Part shown: piece by piece, positions 1 to 8,601 of the stretch
Layout of the letters: every line of letters begins with the position of its first letter
Position numbering within the stretch: the stretch's first letter is position 1
Assembly (NCBI GenBank): GCA_039029455.1
Contig: JBCCGE010000004.1
Location: 1-64,000 of the forward strand
Reading direction: 5' to 3'
Length of the DNA stretch: 64,000 nucleotides
Source of the DNA: JBCCGE01 sp039029455
GTDB lineage: Bacteria > Pseudomonadota > Gammaproteobacteria > Arenicellales > Poriferihabitantaceae
The notes under the pieces: model-generated
Told to the model about the DNA's origin: nothing
The model's input: the letters and a program-made list of their open reading frames with translations, nothing else
Databases searched by the model: none
Program-made: the position numbers and the translations under genes

Positions 1-1
1 A

Positions 2-439
2 TCGTCCGGAGGCGTTTTCAGAACCGGACAAATGATGCAAAAGCATCGGCCTGACTGGGTAATTCTGGCGCTCGGGGCAAACGACGGTCTGCGGGGAAGT
101 TCGCTGAAGAGTCTGCGTGAGAACCTGCAAGAGATGGTCCGTACGATCCTTGACGGGGGTGCGAAAGCGATTCTGTTCGGAATGAAGATGCCGCCAAATT
201 ACGGTGTCGCCTACACGCAGGGGTTCGAGCGCGCATATTCCGCGGTGGCGTCGTCGGCCGGAGTGCCCCTGCTTCCGTTTTTCATCGATGGTGTGGGCGG
301 TGTGCCGGAACTTAATCAAGCGGACGGTCTGCATCCTACAGCCGAAGGGCAGGAAAAGATCAGTAAGAATATCTGCCGTTTTTTGTCCGAAACTGAACTT
401 TTTGCTGAAATTGGGCGAACCGATGCGGATTGTTCCTGA
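2..439 (+). CDS. tesA: TesA-like SGNH/GDSL esterase, C-terminal part
   Basis: This is the C-terminal part of an SGNH-fold lipase/thioesterase of the TesA (acyl-CoA thioesterase I / lysophospholipase L1 / arylesterase) type. The reading frame is open from base 2, so the real start, the signal peptide and the GDSL serine block lie outside the window. The visible part has block III (GANDGLRG, with the oxyanion Asn) and block V (DGLHP, with catalytic Asp and His). The preceding segment QKHRPDWVILAL aligns well with TesA. Family knowledge puts the enzyme in the periplasm, hydrolysing acyl thioesters or esters. A Met codon at 32 is internal and is not the start. SurE follows after about 60 bases on the same strand. 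Confidence 0.85.
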   Translation, partial: SSGGVFRTGQMMQKHRPDWVILALGANDGLRGSSLKSLRENLQEMVRTILDGGAKAILFGMKMPPNYGVAYTQGFERAYSAVASSAGVPLLPFFIDGVGGVPELNQADGLHPTAEGQEKISKNICRFLSETELFAEIGRTDADCS

Positions 440-497
440 ACCACCCGGGAGCTGTTGTTTTCGGCTGCGCCCTGCCTAGACCGTGAGCGTTGCAAAT

Positions 498-1283
498 ATG
501 AAACGACCGCTGCATGTGCTTATCAGCAACGACGATGGTTATCTGGCGCCCGGTATCGATGCATTGAACAGGCATGTGTCTACAGTAGCCCGCACCACAG
601 TCGTTGCGCCGCGGCAGAACTGCAGCGGTGCAAGTAATTCTCTGACGCTGCGCCAGCCTATTTACACCGAAACCGATGATCGCGGTTTTGTGGTGGTGGA
701 TGGTACACCTGCCGACTGTGTCCATCTGGCGGTCACCGGAATGCTCACAGATGTCCCGGATATGGTGATTTCAGGCATTAATGCCGGAGCCAACATGGGG
801 GACGATATTATGTACTCCGGGACTGTCGCGGCTGCGATTGAAGGTCGTTTTCTTGGACTACCGGCGATAGCGGTGTCGCTTGCGAGCTGGAATCTTGAGC
901 ATTTCCAGACTGCGGGAAAGGTGATCGTTGATCTGCTGCAGCGATTGGAGGACGCGCCTTTACCAGAGGACAGTATTCTCAATGTGAACGTCCCGGATAT
1001 CCACTACGAGTCTCTGGCCGGTTGGTGCGCGACCCGGGCGGGTGCCCGCCATCAATCCCAGCCTATCATTCGAGATCGGGACTCGGACGGTGATACCATA
1101 TATCGTATTGGACCTGTAGGTGAAGAAGCGGATTCCGGGCCTGGTACTGACTTTTACGCAATTGCAAACAACTGCGTTTCCGTGACCCCCGTTCAAATAG
1201 ACATGACGAGACACGATCGTTTGCACACGGTGGGTGTCTGGCTTGATTCAATTCATCACAAGCAGAATCAATATCGACAATAA
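498..1283 (+). CDS. surE: 5'/3'-nucleotidase SurE
   Basis: SurE is a metal-dependent nucleoside-monophosphate phosphatase that also acts on short polyphosphate. The metal-binding SNDDGY motif sits at residues 10-15, a conserved SNSLT at about 46-50, and the SGINAG...YSGTVAAAIEG core follows. Length (261 aa) is normal for the family. I chose the ATG at 498 because it places the first beta-strand directly at the N terminus as in homologues; an in-frame GTG at 483 would add five residues. It precedes pcm by 45 bases, the classic surE-pcm pairing of gammaproteobacteria. Confidence 0.95.
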   Translation: MKRPLHVLISNDDGYLAPGIDALNRHVSTVARTTVVAPRQNCSGASNSLTLRQPIYTETDDRGFVVVDGTPADCVHLAVTGMLTDVPDMVISGINAGANMGDDIMYSGTVAAAIEGRFLGLPAIAVSLASWNLEHFQTAGKVIVDLLQRLEDAPLPEDSILNVNVPDIHYESLAGWCATRAGARHQSQPIIRDRDSDGDTIYRIGPVGEEADSGPGTDFYAIANNCVSVTPVQIDMTRHDRLHTVGVWLDSIHHKQNQYRQ

Positions 1284-1328
1284 GATCGCTTACTGATCTC
1301 AATCACCCCGACCAAACACCAGTTTCGA

Positions 1329-2003
1329 ATGAGTATCTCCAAGGCAACCCCCCGCGAGGGTGTCGGTATGACCTCTCTGCGCACCCGAAGACGTCTGATC
1401 AGTCGATTGCGTGACCAGGGTATTCTGGACGAGAGGGTTCTGGCCGTGATGGAACAGACACCGAGACACCTTTTTATCGATCAGGCACTGGCGCATAAAG
1501 CCTACGAGGATACCGCCTTGCCAATAGGACTCAATCAGACCATCTCCCAGCCCTATATCGTGGCTCTTATGACGCAGTTGGCGCTTGATTCAGATACGCC
1601 GGTCAGACGCGTGCTCGAAGTCGGGACCGGGTGTGGTTACCAGACTGCTGTGTTGTCCCAGCTGGTGAACTGGGTGTTTTCGATTGAACGTATTGCGTCT
1701 TTGCAGGCGCGAGCGAAATCCCTTCTGCCGGAACTGGGCTATAGAAACGTGAGCTACCTGAACGGGGACGGCTTTGCAGGTTGGGAGAGCAATAAGCCGT
1801 TTGATGCGATTGTGGTCACTGCGGCGCCAACAAATGTGCCCTCAGCACTTTTGGATCAGCTTGCGGTCGGAGGTCGCATGGTAATTCCAGTCGGCGGCTC
1901 GGAACTGCAGAACCTTAGAATAGTGACCCGTACAGCAACTGACTTTGTCGAGCAAACGCGAGAAGCAGTCAAGTTTGTGCCAATGTTGAACGGCCGGCGG
2001 TAA
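1329..2003 (+). CDS. pcm: Protein-L-isoaspartate O-methyltransferase
   Basis: Pcm repairs isoaspartyl residues in ageing proteins by SAM-dependent methylation. The SAM-binding motif I (VLEVGTGCGYQTAVL) and the substrate-loop signature (GLNQTISQPYIVALM) are plain, and the 224-aa length is usual. The N terminus MSISKATPREGVGM carries about 12 residues before the conserved helical start TSLRTRRRLISRL, so an in-frame ATG near 1368 is an alternative start. It lies between surE and yqaA on the same strand, in the conserved stationary-phase repair block. Confidence 0.95.
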   Translation: MSISKATPREGVGMTSLRTRRRLISRLRDQGILDERVLAVMEQTPRHLFIDQALAHKAYEDTALPIGLNQTISQPYIVALMTQLALDSDTPVRRVLEVGTGCGYQTAVLSQLVNWVFSIERIASLQARAKSLLPELGYRNVSYLNGDGFAGWESNKPFDAIVVTAAPTNVPSALLDQLAVGGRMVIPVGGSELQNLRIVTRTATDFVEQTREAVKFVPMLNGRR

Positions 2004-2015
2004 ACGGAGAATTGG

Positions 2016-2597
2016 GTGAAAATATTTGAACCACTGTACGACTGGGTTTTGAAACTGGCCGCACACAGGCATGCAACACGCTACTTGGGTGGGATCAGCT
2101 TTCTTGAATCTTCAGTTTTTCCGATCCCAACGGCGCTGATGCTGGCGCCAATGGTTATGGCGCAGCGAGACCGTGCATGGTGGCTCGCAGCCTGGACGAC
2201 CGCGACTTCCGTCCTTGGAGGTGTCTTTGGTTACCTTCTAGGGTATTTTTTATTCGATCAGGTCGGTCAACCGGTTCTCGAGTTCTACGGCGCGGAGCAG
2301 AAGTTTGATGCCATCAAGCAGCGGTTTCTGCAGGATGGGGTCTGGTTGGTGGTGCTGGCGGGGCTGACTCCGATTCCCTACAAACTGTGCACCATCGCAT
2401 CGGGAGTTATGGGTCTCGCGCTAGGCCCTTTTGTCATAGCATCGTTGATTGGACGAGCATCCCAGTTTTTTCTGGTAGCGGGGGTTTTGTGGTGGGGTGG
2501 CCCTAAAATTGAGCCATTACTGAGAAAGTGGATGGAGATTCTCGGTTGGTTGATGATCGCGCTTGCGGCGGTTGCGTATTTCTATTTTCGACATTGA
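2016..2597 (+). CDS. yqaA: YqaA/DedA-like inner-membrane protein
   Basis: A 193-aa membrane protein of the YqaA branch of the DedA/SNARE-associated superfamily. The conserved core reads FLESSVFPIPT near residue 30 and GLTPIPYKLCTIASG near 117, separated by hydrophobic helices, with a last helix at the C terminus. The DedA superfamily is tied to membrane lipid scrambling or proton-coupled transport; the exact substrate of YqaA is not established. The start is GTG at 2016, 12 bases after pcm. yqaA commonly sits between pcm and nlpD in gammaproteobacteria. Confidence 0.88.
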   Translation: MKIFEPLYDWVLKLAAHRHATRYLGGISFLESSVFPIPTALMLAPMVMAQRDRAWWLAAWTTATSVLGGVFGYLLGYFLFDQVGQPVLEFYGAEQKFDAIKQRFLQDGVWLVVLAGLTPIPYKLCTIASGVMGLALGPFVIASLIGRASQFFLVAGVLWWGGPKIEPLLRKWMEILGWLMIALAAVAYFYFRH

Positions 2598-2611
2598 ACC
2601 CCTCACAGTAA

Positions 2612-3430
2612 TTGGTGGCAGCGAACACAAACGTGTCTTCATACCCATATAACCGATTTATCAGGGCGTATATCAGATCAGCGCTGGTTGCGATTACTGT
2701 GCTGATTGGCGGATGTTCGCAGGTCGCTGTGCCTGTGATTGATAAATCCCCCTTTCGCAAAATCCCACCTGAGCGCGTCGTTAAATCAGGTGACAGTATT
2801 TACAGTATCGCCTGGGAATTCGGTCTGGATTTCGAAAAAATTGCCCTTTGGAACGGATTGCGAAAGCCTTACGCACTGAAATCGGGGCAGCGCTTGCGGT
2901 TGAGACCCCCGGGCACATCTACTGCACAAACGAGTCAACCGTCGGCATCTTCGTCAACCGTTGTGGTCAGCCCTCTGCCCGCTGAAGACAATGCTGTTGA
3001 GAGTCCACCAAAGCCAAAGCCATCACCTCCGGAATCAGGCGCTGTGCCGAATCGACCACCCAGTCAGTGGAACTGGCCTGCCAAAGGCAAACTGGTCGGG
3101 CGCTATTCCCCGGGCAAAGGCAGGAATGGTATCCAGATTGTCGGCCAAAGCGGAACCCCAGTTCTGGCGACAGCAGGTGGACGGGTCGTTTATGCCGGCA
3201 GCGGATTGCGCGGATACGGTAATCTCATCATCATCAAGCACAACAACGATTTTCTCAGTGCCTATGCGCACAATGATGAGATACTGGTGAAAGAGGGACA
3301 GTCGGTTTCCGCGCGACAACAGATCGCTCGAATGGGCAATACCGGTTCTGATCGTGTTCAGCTTCATTTCGAAATTCGCAGAGACGGCAAACCGGTAGAT
3401 CCTTTGATTTACCTGAAACAGTCCGGTTGA
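2612..3430 (+). CDS. nlpD: NlpD-like lipoprotein, LysM plus degenerate M23 domain
   Basis: A predicted outer-membrane lipoprotein resembling NlpD, the activator of the division amidase AmiC. A signal peptide ends in the lipobox LIGGC (Cys at about 35). A LysM peptidoglycan-binding domain spans about 55-98, then a Ser/Pro-rich linker, then an M23 (LytM) domain at about 155-268. The zinc-binding H-x3-D of active M23 enzymes is absent: the region reads GRNGIQIVG. Only the late LHFE motif remains, so it should be a non-catalytic activator. The start is uncertain: TTG at 2612, with GTG next to it. Unusually, it is followed by a TSUP gene and not by rpoS. Its stop overlaps the next start (TGATG). 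Confidence 0.88.
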   Translation: MVAANTNVSSYPYNRFIRAYIRSALVAITVLIGGCSQVAVPVIDKSPFRKIPPERVVKSGDSIYSIAWEFGLDFEKIALWNGLRKPYALKSGQRLRLRPPGTSTAQTSQPSASSSTVVVSPLPAEDNAVESPPKPKPSPPESGAVPNRPPSQWNWPAKGKLVGRYSPGKGRNGIQIVGQSGTPVLATAGGRVVYAGSGLRGYGNLIIIKHNNDFLSAYAHNDEILVKEGQSVSARQQIARMGNTGSDRVQLHFEIRRDGKPVDPLIYLKQSG

Positions 3431-4179
3431 TGGAGATCACCATCTACACCTGGGCGGTTTTGGGTCTGATAACACTGATTGGTGCAATCGCTCAATCGGC
3501 CATCGGGTTTGGTTATTCGCTGTTGACGGTTCCTTTTTATCTGTTGCTTCTGGACAGCACTACAGCAATTCAGAGCGGCATGCTGCTGACTCTCGTTGTT
3601 ACCGTCTATACGTTACCCAAAGTCTGGAAAGATGCGCCGAGAGACCTGGTAAAAGACCTGGTGGTGTCGACCGTTTTTGGTCTGCCGATCGGCATTGTTT
3701 TTTTTATTTATGCGGATTCGTCGTTGATCAAACTGGCGGTTGCCGTGACTATATTCGTTGCACTGATTGCCGTTTTGACCGGAAATCGGAAATCCGCTGC
3801 GCTCACTGATCGCCGATTCCATCGCTACATTGCCGGCGCCTCGTCAGGGGCGATGGTGACATCACTTGCCATGGCGGGTCCGGCCCTTGCGATTTACCTG
3901 CAGGCCATTCGTGCAGAAAAAAGAGTGTCTCGCTCGGTTATTTTCCTGGTGTTTGCGTTTTCCTATCCGGCTGCGGTGGCGATGCAAATACTGTCGGTCG
4001 GTATTGGCCTTCCGGTCCTGGAGTTGATTCTTTGGTTGTTGCCGGTGGCGGTGATCGGCAGTGTGGCAGGCGACCGTCTGTCCAGGCATATCCCCGAACT
4101 GGCATTTCGCCGAATCATTCTGTCCATGTTACTGTTGATTGGTATCTACCTGCTGGTAGTGTCTGTAACTCAGTCCTGA
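3430..4179 (+). CDS. TSUP-family (TauE/SafE) membrane transporter
   Basis: A 249-aa polytopic protein with about eight hydrophobic helices, matching the TauE/SafE (TSUP) family of anion exporters linked to sulfite, sulfonate or organosulfur compounds. The first helix carries the typical GAIAQSAIGFGYSLL signature, repeated in weaker form in the second half, where GASSGAMVTSLAMAGPALAIYL is seen. The ATG at 3430 overlaps the nlpD stop as TGATG, suggesting translational coupling; a TTG one codon earlier is less likely. The next gene, a D-cysteine desulfhydrase-like enzyme that would release sulfide, makes a sulfur-related role plausible, but this is inference. Confidence 0.85.
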   Translation: MEITIYTWAVLGLITLIGAIAQSAIGFGYSLLTVPFYLLLLDSTTAIQSGMLLTLVVTVYTLPKVWKDAPRDLVKDLVVSTVFGLPIGIVFFIYADSSLIKLAVAVTIFVALIAVLTGNRKSAALTDRRFHRYIAGASSGAMVTSLAMAGPALAIYLQAIRAEKRVSRSVIFLVFAFSYPAAVAMQILSVGIGLPVLELILWLLPVAVIGSVAGDRLSRHIPELAFRRIILSMLLLIGIYLLVVSVTQS

Positions 4180-4199
4180 CTCTTCATTACCTTATCCAG

Positions 4200-5246
4200 A
4201 TGTCCACGAAAGCAGCACTTAGAAACGCCCTGGACCGGCACCCCAATGAACCGCTGAGTCATTTGCCGACTCCGATCGATGCACTAAAGCGATGGCCCGA
4301 ATCGACCATCGATGTTGACATTCGCATCAAGCGCGACGACTGCACGGGGCTTGCTATGGGAGGCAACAAATCCCGTCAGCTTTCATACTACATTGGTGAT
4401 GCAATCAGCAAGGGATGCGACACACTTTTAAGCACCGGCGCTGTGCAGTCGAACTATATGCGCATACTGGCGGCGGCCGCCGCAAAATGCGGTCTTCAGT
4501 GTCATATCCAACTTGAGGATCGAGTTGACAACCGCTCATCTGATTATCAGCGATCTGGGAACGTGCTGCTGGATCACCTTTTCGGTGCGACCATCCATTA
4601 CTATGCGGAAGGTGAGGATGAGGATGGTGCAGATTCGGCGCTGGCTGTTCTGGCCGAAGACCTCACTGGCAAGGGTCGCAGGCCCTATATCATTCCGCTT
4701 GGAGGCGACCACAAACCGACCGGCGCTTTGGGTTACGTGGAGGCAGCCCTCGAACTGATCGATCAGTTCGAGGGAATGAACTGGAGCCCGGATGTCATTG
4801 TGGTGGGCTCAGGCAGTGGACTGACCCACTCCGGGTTGCTCTGCGGACTCAGGCTTGCCGGGTCATCAATACCGGTGCTGGGTGCGTGTGTCCGCAGGCC
4901 GGTAGTCGATCAGTTCCCGCGGATAAAACGTCACACACAGCGCTTGCAGCAGATGCTGGATATGGACGCTATAGTCGCGGACAGCGATATCCTTCTGGAC
5001 GATCGGGCGCTTGCCCCCGGATACGGTTTGCAGTCTGATCTGGTCGTTCACGCCATACGGGATATGGCGACTATGGAGGGTATATTGCTGGATCCGGTCT
5101 ATTCCGGAAAAACCTGTGCAGTCCTCTACGATCAAATTAAACGCAAAGAGATTGGCGAGGGATCGCGGTGCCTGATTATGCATACCGGCGGCACCCCCGC
5201 AATTTTTGCGTATCGGGAGAAGATGCAGCAAATCGCCGATCTGTGA
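4200..5246 (+). CDS. dcyD: D-cysteine desulfhydrase / ACC deaminase-family PLP enzyme
   Basis: A 348-aa fold-type II PLP enzyme of the D-cysteine desulfhydrase / 1-aminocyclopropane-1-carboxylate deaminase family. The PLP lysine is in GGNKSRQ (Lys57), followed by STGAVQSNYMR, which in this family holds the catalytic Ser and the substrate contact. A glycine-rich phosphate loop (VVGSGSGLTHSGLL) and the late HTGGTPAIF motif also fit. The family usually has His after SN where this protein has Tyr. D-cysteine is the most likely substrate (products pyruvate, sulfide, ammonia), but the family includes D-serine and L-cysteate enzymes. The ATG at 4200 starts the conserved domain; a longer ORF runs upstream into the TSUP gene. 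Confidence 0.8.
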   Translation: MSTKAALRNALDRHPNEPLSHLPTPIDALKRWPESTIDVDIRIKRDDCTGLAMGGNKSRQLSYYIGDAISKGCDTLLSTGAVQSNYMRILAAAAAKCGLQCHIQLEDRVDNRSSDYQRSGNVLLDHLFGATIHYYAEGEDEDGADSALAVLAEDLTGKGRRPYIIPLGGDHKPTGALGYVEAALELIDQFEGMNWSPDVIVVGSGSGLTHSGLLCGLRLAGSSIPVLGACVRRPVVDQFPRIKRHTQRLQQMLDMDAIVADSDILLDDRALAPGYGLQSDLVVHAIRDMATMEGILLDPVYSGKTCAVLYDQIKRKEIGEGSRCLIMHTGGTPAIFAYREKMQQIADL

Positions 5247-5285
5247 TAGGTTTGATATTCGTCCAATTTTAATCGGATCGTTACG

Positions 5286-6317
5286 ATGCTTGATCTGCCC
5301 TCAGCAAATAAACTTCTTGCAAGCGGTACCAGCTTATCTCGCGGGCAGATGCAGAGCGTGATGGGGCAAATCATGCAGGGTGAAGCGACGCCAGCCCAGA
5401 TTGGTGCTTTCCTGATTGCGTTAACAATCAAGGGTGAAACTGTCGAAGAAATCGTCGGTGCTGCGCAAATGATGAGAGAGTTGGCGGCTAAAGTCGAGAC
5501 GGCGTCAGATCAGATTACAGACACCGTTGGCACCGGAGGTGACGGTGCCAAACTGTTCAATGTGTCTACGGCGAGCGCTCTTGTTGCAGCCGCCGGCGGC
5601 GCGCGAATGGCAAAGCATGGAAACAGGGCGGCGACGGGTAATTCCGGGAGTGCCGATGTTCTCGAGGCCGCGGGTGTGAACATCTCGATCACCCCGAGTC
5701 AGGTGGGTCACTGCATCGACAAGTGTGGGGTGGGATTTATGTTCGCCCCCACTCATCACGCGGCAACCCGACATGCAATCGGCCCGCGTCGGGAAATTGG
5801 TGTGCGCAGTATCTTCAATTTGCTGGGTCCGTTGACCAACCCGGCTGGCGCACGTTATCAGCTGGTCGGGGTTTTCGATCAGCACTGGGTGCGACCGCTC
5901 GCTGAAGTGTTTGGACAGCTTGGCAGTGCCCACACCGTCGTGGTGTGCTCGGATGACGGTCTGGATGAAATATCAATTGCATCCGGCACCCGTGCAGCGG
6001 AGTTTTACCGTGGCGAGATTAGTGAATTTGAAATAACTCCGGAAGATTTTTCCATCGAGCGACAGTCACTGGAACCGCTGATTGTGGATAGCGCGGAACA
6101 CAGTCTGGCACTGATAAAAGAGGCTCTGGGAGGTCACAGGGGGCCGGCGTATGACATGGTCGCTGTCAATGCAGGGGTGACGTTGTACGCGGCTGATTTG
6201 GCGTCCACAATGCTGGAAGGTGTCAACAATGCCCGCGACATACTGGATGCAGGCAAAGCCAACGAAAAGCTGCAGCAACTGGTTGAAATGACACAATCGA
6301 TGCCTGTAGAAAACTAG
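5286..6317 (+). CDS. trpD: Anthranilate phosphoribosyltransferase
   Basis: TrpD joins anthranilate to PRPP in tryptophan synthesis. The PRPP-binding loop GTGGDG is at residues 82-87, the anthranilate/PRPP motif KHGNR at 110-114, and the GSADVLEAAG helix at 121-130. Length (343 aa) is standard. It is followed by a TrpD-type C-terminal domain and is not the YbiB/TrpD2 variant as far as I can judge. It stands apart from other trp genes: trpE, trpG and trpC are not adjacent and trpBA lie 11 kb away. A 39-base gap separates it from the upstream PLP enzyme. Confidence 0.95.
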   Translation: MLDLPSANKLLASGTSLSRGQMQSVMGQIMQGEATPAQIGAFLIALTIKGETVEEIVGAAQMMRELAAKVETASDQITDTVGTGGDGAKLFNVSTASALVAAAGGARMAKHGNRAATGNSGSADVLEAAGVNISITPSQVGHCIDKCGVGFMFAPTHHAATRHAIGPRREIGVRSIFNLLGPLTNPAGARYQLVGVFDQHWVRPLAEVFGQLGSAHTVVVCSDDGLDEISIASGTRAAEFYRGEISEFEITPEDFSIERQSLEPLIVDSAEHSLALIKEALGGHRGPAYDMVAVNAGVTLYAADLASTMLEGVNNARDILDAGKANEKLQQLVEMTQSMPVEN

Positions 6318-6508
6318 GCGTCCTGCGAAAGTGCCATGATTACCGCAGTTAAGGCTAAAATTTCATCTGTACAGCAATTTGGATTCAGCGAACGTATTTA
6401 CTTCGCACAGCGACCTTTTTACGAAATTGCGAGCGTTGCTGCTGGCTTTAGCAATAACAAACCCGGGCAGATAACTTCTGATTACTGGACCTATACGAGG
6501 CGTTTTTG

Positions 6509-6748
6509 ATGCAAACAATTTTCGTCCAACTAAAGTGTGAACTCGGTCGTGCCTACGACGTTGCGGCAATCCTTGCGGAGCAGGAATCCGTGTCTGAAGT
6601 GTATTCCATTTCCGGGCAGTATGATTTGCTGGCGAAGTGTTATCTCGACGATTCCCAGGATGTCGGCCGATTTGTCGGTACCCACGTACAGACGATCAGC
6701 GGAGTCCGAGAGACCTACACCACCATAACGTTTAACGCGTTTACCTGA
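6509..6748 (+). CDS. Stand-alone RAM (Lrp/AsnC ligand-binding) domain protein
   Basis: A 79-aa protein that consists only of the RAM ligand-binding domain of Lrp/AsnC regulators, with no DNA-binding helix-turn-helix. The core reads VSEVYSISGQYDLLAKCYL followed by the alpha-helix and a closing beta-strand (TYTTITFNAF). Such single-domain proteins form ring oligomers and bind amino acids in known cases. The ATG at 6509 was chosen over an adjacent TTG. It ends 17 bases before a LysR-type regulator on the same strand, so the two may be co-transcribed. Confidence 0.85.
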   Translation: MQTIFVQLKCELGRAYDVAAILAEQESVSEVYSISGQYDLLAKCYLDDSQDVGRFVGTHVQTISGVRETYTTITFNAFT

Positions 6749-6765
6749 TTCGGTCTGATTCAGAT

Positions 6766-7632
6766 ATGAAAAACCTTCCCACGGATCTGTTGCGGGCCTT
6801 TGTGACAGTGGTCAGGGAGAACGGTTTTAGCAGTGCCGGTAAGAAACTGGGCAGGTCCCAACCGGCTGTGAGTCTGCAAATTAACCGGCTGGAGGAGCTT
6901 GTTGGTACGCCGCTGATGGTCAGAAGAAGTCGGTCGTTTACGCTGACAGAAGAGGGTGAAATGCTGCTGGGTTATGCCAGCCGCATTCTCAAACTCAATG
7001 ACGAGGTGCTGTTAAAACTCAGTCGCCCCGATGTTCGTGGAAAGGTGAGGCTGGGGATTCCGCACGAATTTGCGATCTCCTACTTACCCGGTTTTCTGAC
7101 CGGTTTTGCTGAATCGTACCCGGGCGTGGAACTTGAGGTTATCAGCGAGCTGTCGTCCACACTTCTGGGCCGGTTATCCAGAGATGAACTCGATTTAGTG
7201 GTTGCCATTCACCGTGAGTCAGAGCAGCTGCCGAGCGATCAGGGATGGCGCGAAAGCCTGGTATGGGTCACGGATAAGGAGCACATCGATTTCGCTGAGG
7301 ACGTTGTGCGATTGGTTGTTGCACCGAAAGGATGTGTGTATCGATTCAGAATTTTGCAGGCACTCGAGGAGGCTGGTATTCCCTGGCGAATAGTTTATAC
7401 CGGTACCAGCTACGGTGGTATTTGTGCGGCTGTGCGTGCCGGTCTGGGGGTCACGGTTTTGGCTAAAAACACAGTCCCTGAAGACTTAAAGCAACATATA
7501 TCGATTAATCGTCTGCCGAAGTTGCCCGGAGCAAATGTTGAGCTTCACTTTGACGAAGAACGTGCTGATGCGGCAGTGATGCAGCTCGCGGGTTATATCA
7601 ACAAAATGCGTGATGAGGTGGTGGTGCTGTAA
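6766..7632 (+). CDS. LysR-family transcriptional regulator
   Basis: A 288-aa LTTR with an N-terminal winged helix-turn-helix (residues 1-60; the recognition region has SSAGKKLGRSQPAVSLQINRLEE) and a C-terminal periplasmic-binding-protein-like effector domain starting near residue 90 (GKVRLGIPHEFAISYLPGFL). The target and effector are unknown. It lies 44 bases from the tail of a convergent DMT exporter gene and downstream of the RAM protein. LysR regulators often control a neighbouring transporter, so the DMT exporter is a candidate target, by inference only. Confidence 0.92.
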   Translation: MKNLPTDLLRAFVTVVRENGFSSAGKKLGRSQPAVSLQINRLEELVGTPLMVRRSRSFTLTEEGEMLLGYASRILKLNDEVLLKLSRPDVRGKVRLGIPHEFAISYLPGFLTGFAESYPGVELEVISELSSTLLGRLSRDELDLVVAIHRESEQLPSDQGWRESLVWVTDKEHIDFAEDVVRLVVAPKGCVYRFRILQALEEAGIPWRIVYTGTSYGGICAAVRAGLGVTVLAKNTVPEDLKQHISINRLPKLPGANVELHFDEERADAAVMQLAGYINKMRDEVVVL

Positions 7633-7659
7633 ATCGTTTCTGTTTGATCGTTTGTGAAG

Positions 7660-8565
7660 TCACTCTCCGTTATTGCGCCTTAACGCGCCGGCGGGGAGTT
7701 GGATCAGAAATATGCCGAACAGAACCATCACCAGGGCGACAATCATTCGCCAGTGCAGGATCTCACTCAGAAAAACAACTCCCCAGATGCTGCCGAGTAC
7801 AGGCACCAGATAGTTAATCTGTGAAAATGTTGTAGCGCCAAGGCGGTGAATGACACGAAAGTAAATCAGAGCCGCAATAGCCGTTGGGCCGACTGCGAGA
7901 ATCAGCAGGGCAATCAGACTCTGATTGGACACCGTTGCCGGGTTGACGGATTCGAATAAAAAGGCAACCGGTAAGCTGGTAACGGCTCCGGCAATGGTGG
8001 CGCCGGTCGCCATCTGTGTGCCGGAAAATGCCGGTCTGGAACGAACAAATATTGTGGTGAAGGCATAGCTGGAGGCCGCAGCAAGAATCACCAGTTGACC
8101 AACAACGCGATCATTAAAGCCCTGAAGTGCGGACAGTCCAACCAATGTCACCAGTCCGGCAAAACCAAAGCACACGCCGATGACCTTGCGTAAGGTCATG
8201 GATTCACTCGGAATAAAAAAATGAGCCAGTACGAATGTCAGGATTGGCATGATCCCCATTAAGATAGCGGCCAGGGAACTGTCCACGCTTAACTCGCCCC
8301 AGCTGATCAGAATAAAGGGTAGTGAATTGCCAAACACCCCAACGACCGAGTAGAGCAGCAGTGCTGACGGCGTGGTCAGGAGTTTTTCGCCTTTGTAGAT
8401 CAAAAAGCCCACCAGCAGAACCGCGGCCACAATCAGGCGACCTGAAGTCAGCGTTGCAGGAGGGATGGTCTCTACGCCAACTTTAATCAGCAGAAAAGAG
8501 GTGCTCCATATCAGTGCGATGGTCAACAAAAGCAGGTAGTCAACTGCGTATTCTCTCTGAAACAA
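7660..8565 (-). CDS. EamA/DMT-superfamily metabolite exporter
   Basis: A polytopic protein of the drug/metabolite transporter (EamA, RhaT-like) family with ten hydrophobic helices made of two EamA repeats. The first repeat begins LTIALIWSTSFLLIKVGVETI and the second FTTIFVRS. The start is unclear: a TTG at 8565 (AAGGTG a few bases ahead) gives 301 aa beginning just before the first helix. A GTG at 8616 would add 17 charged residues and overlap the divergent gene's ATG at 8602. The substrate is unknown; relatives export amino acids or purine metabolites. Confidence 0.85.
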   Translation of the reverse strand: MFQREYAVDYLLLLTIALIWSTSFLLIKVGVETIPPATLTSGRLIVAAVLLVGFLIYKGEKLLTTPSALLLYSVVGVFGNSLPFILISWGELSVDSSLAAILMGIMPILTFVLAHFFIPSESMTLRKVIGVCFGFAGLVTLVGLSALQGFNDRVVGQLVILAAASSYAFTTIFVRSRPAFSGTQMATGATIAGAVTSLPVAFLFESVNPATVSNQSLIALLILAVGPTAIAALIYFRVIHRLGATTFSQINYLVPVLGSIWGVVFLSEILHWRMIVALVMVLFGIFLIQLPAGALRRNNGE

Positions 8566-8601
8566 TACAGCACCTTTTTTCGGTCTAAATAATTTACGGC
8601 A

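Noticed and set aside
4032..4199. N-terminal extension of the D-cysteine desulfhydrase frame
   Set aside because: The frame overlaps the TSUP gene and lacks homology; the conserved domain begins right after the ATG at 4200.
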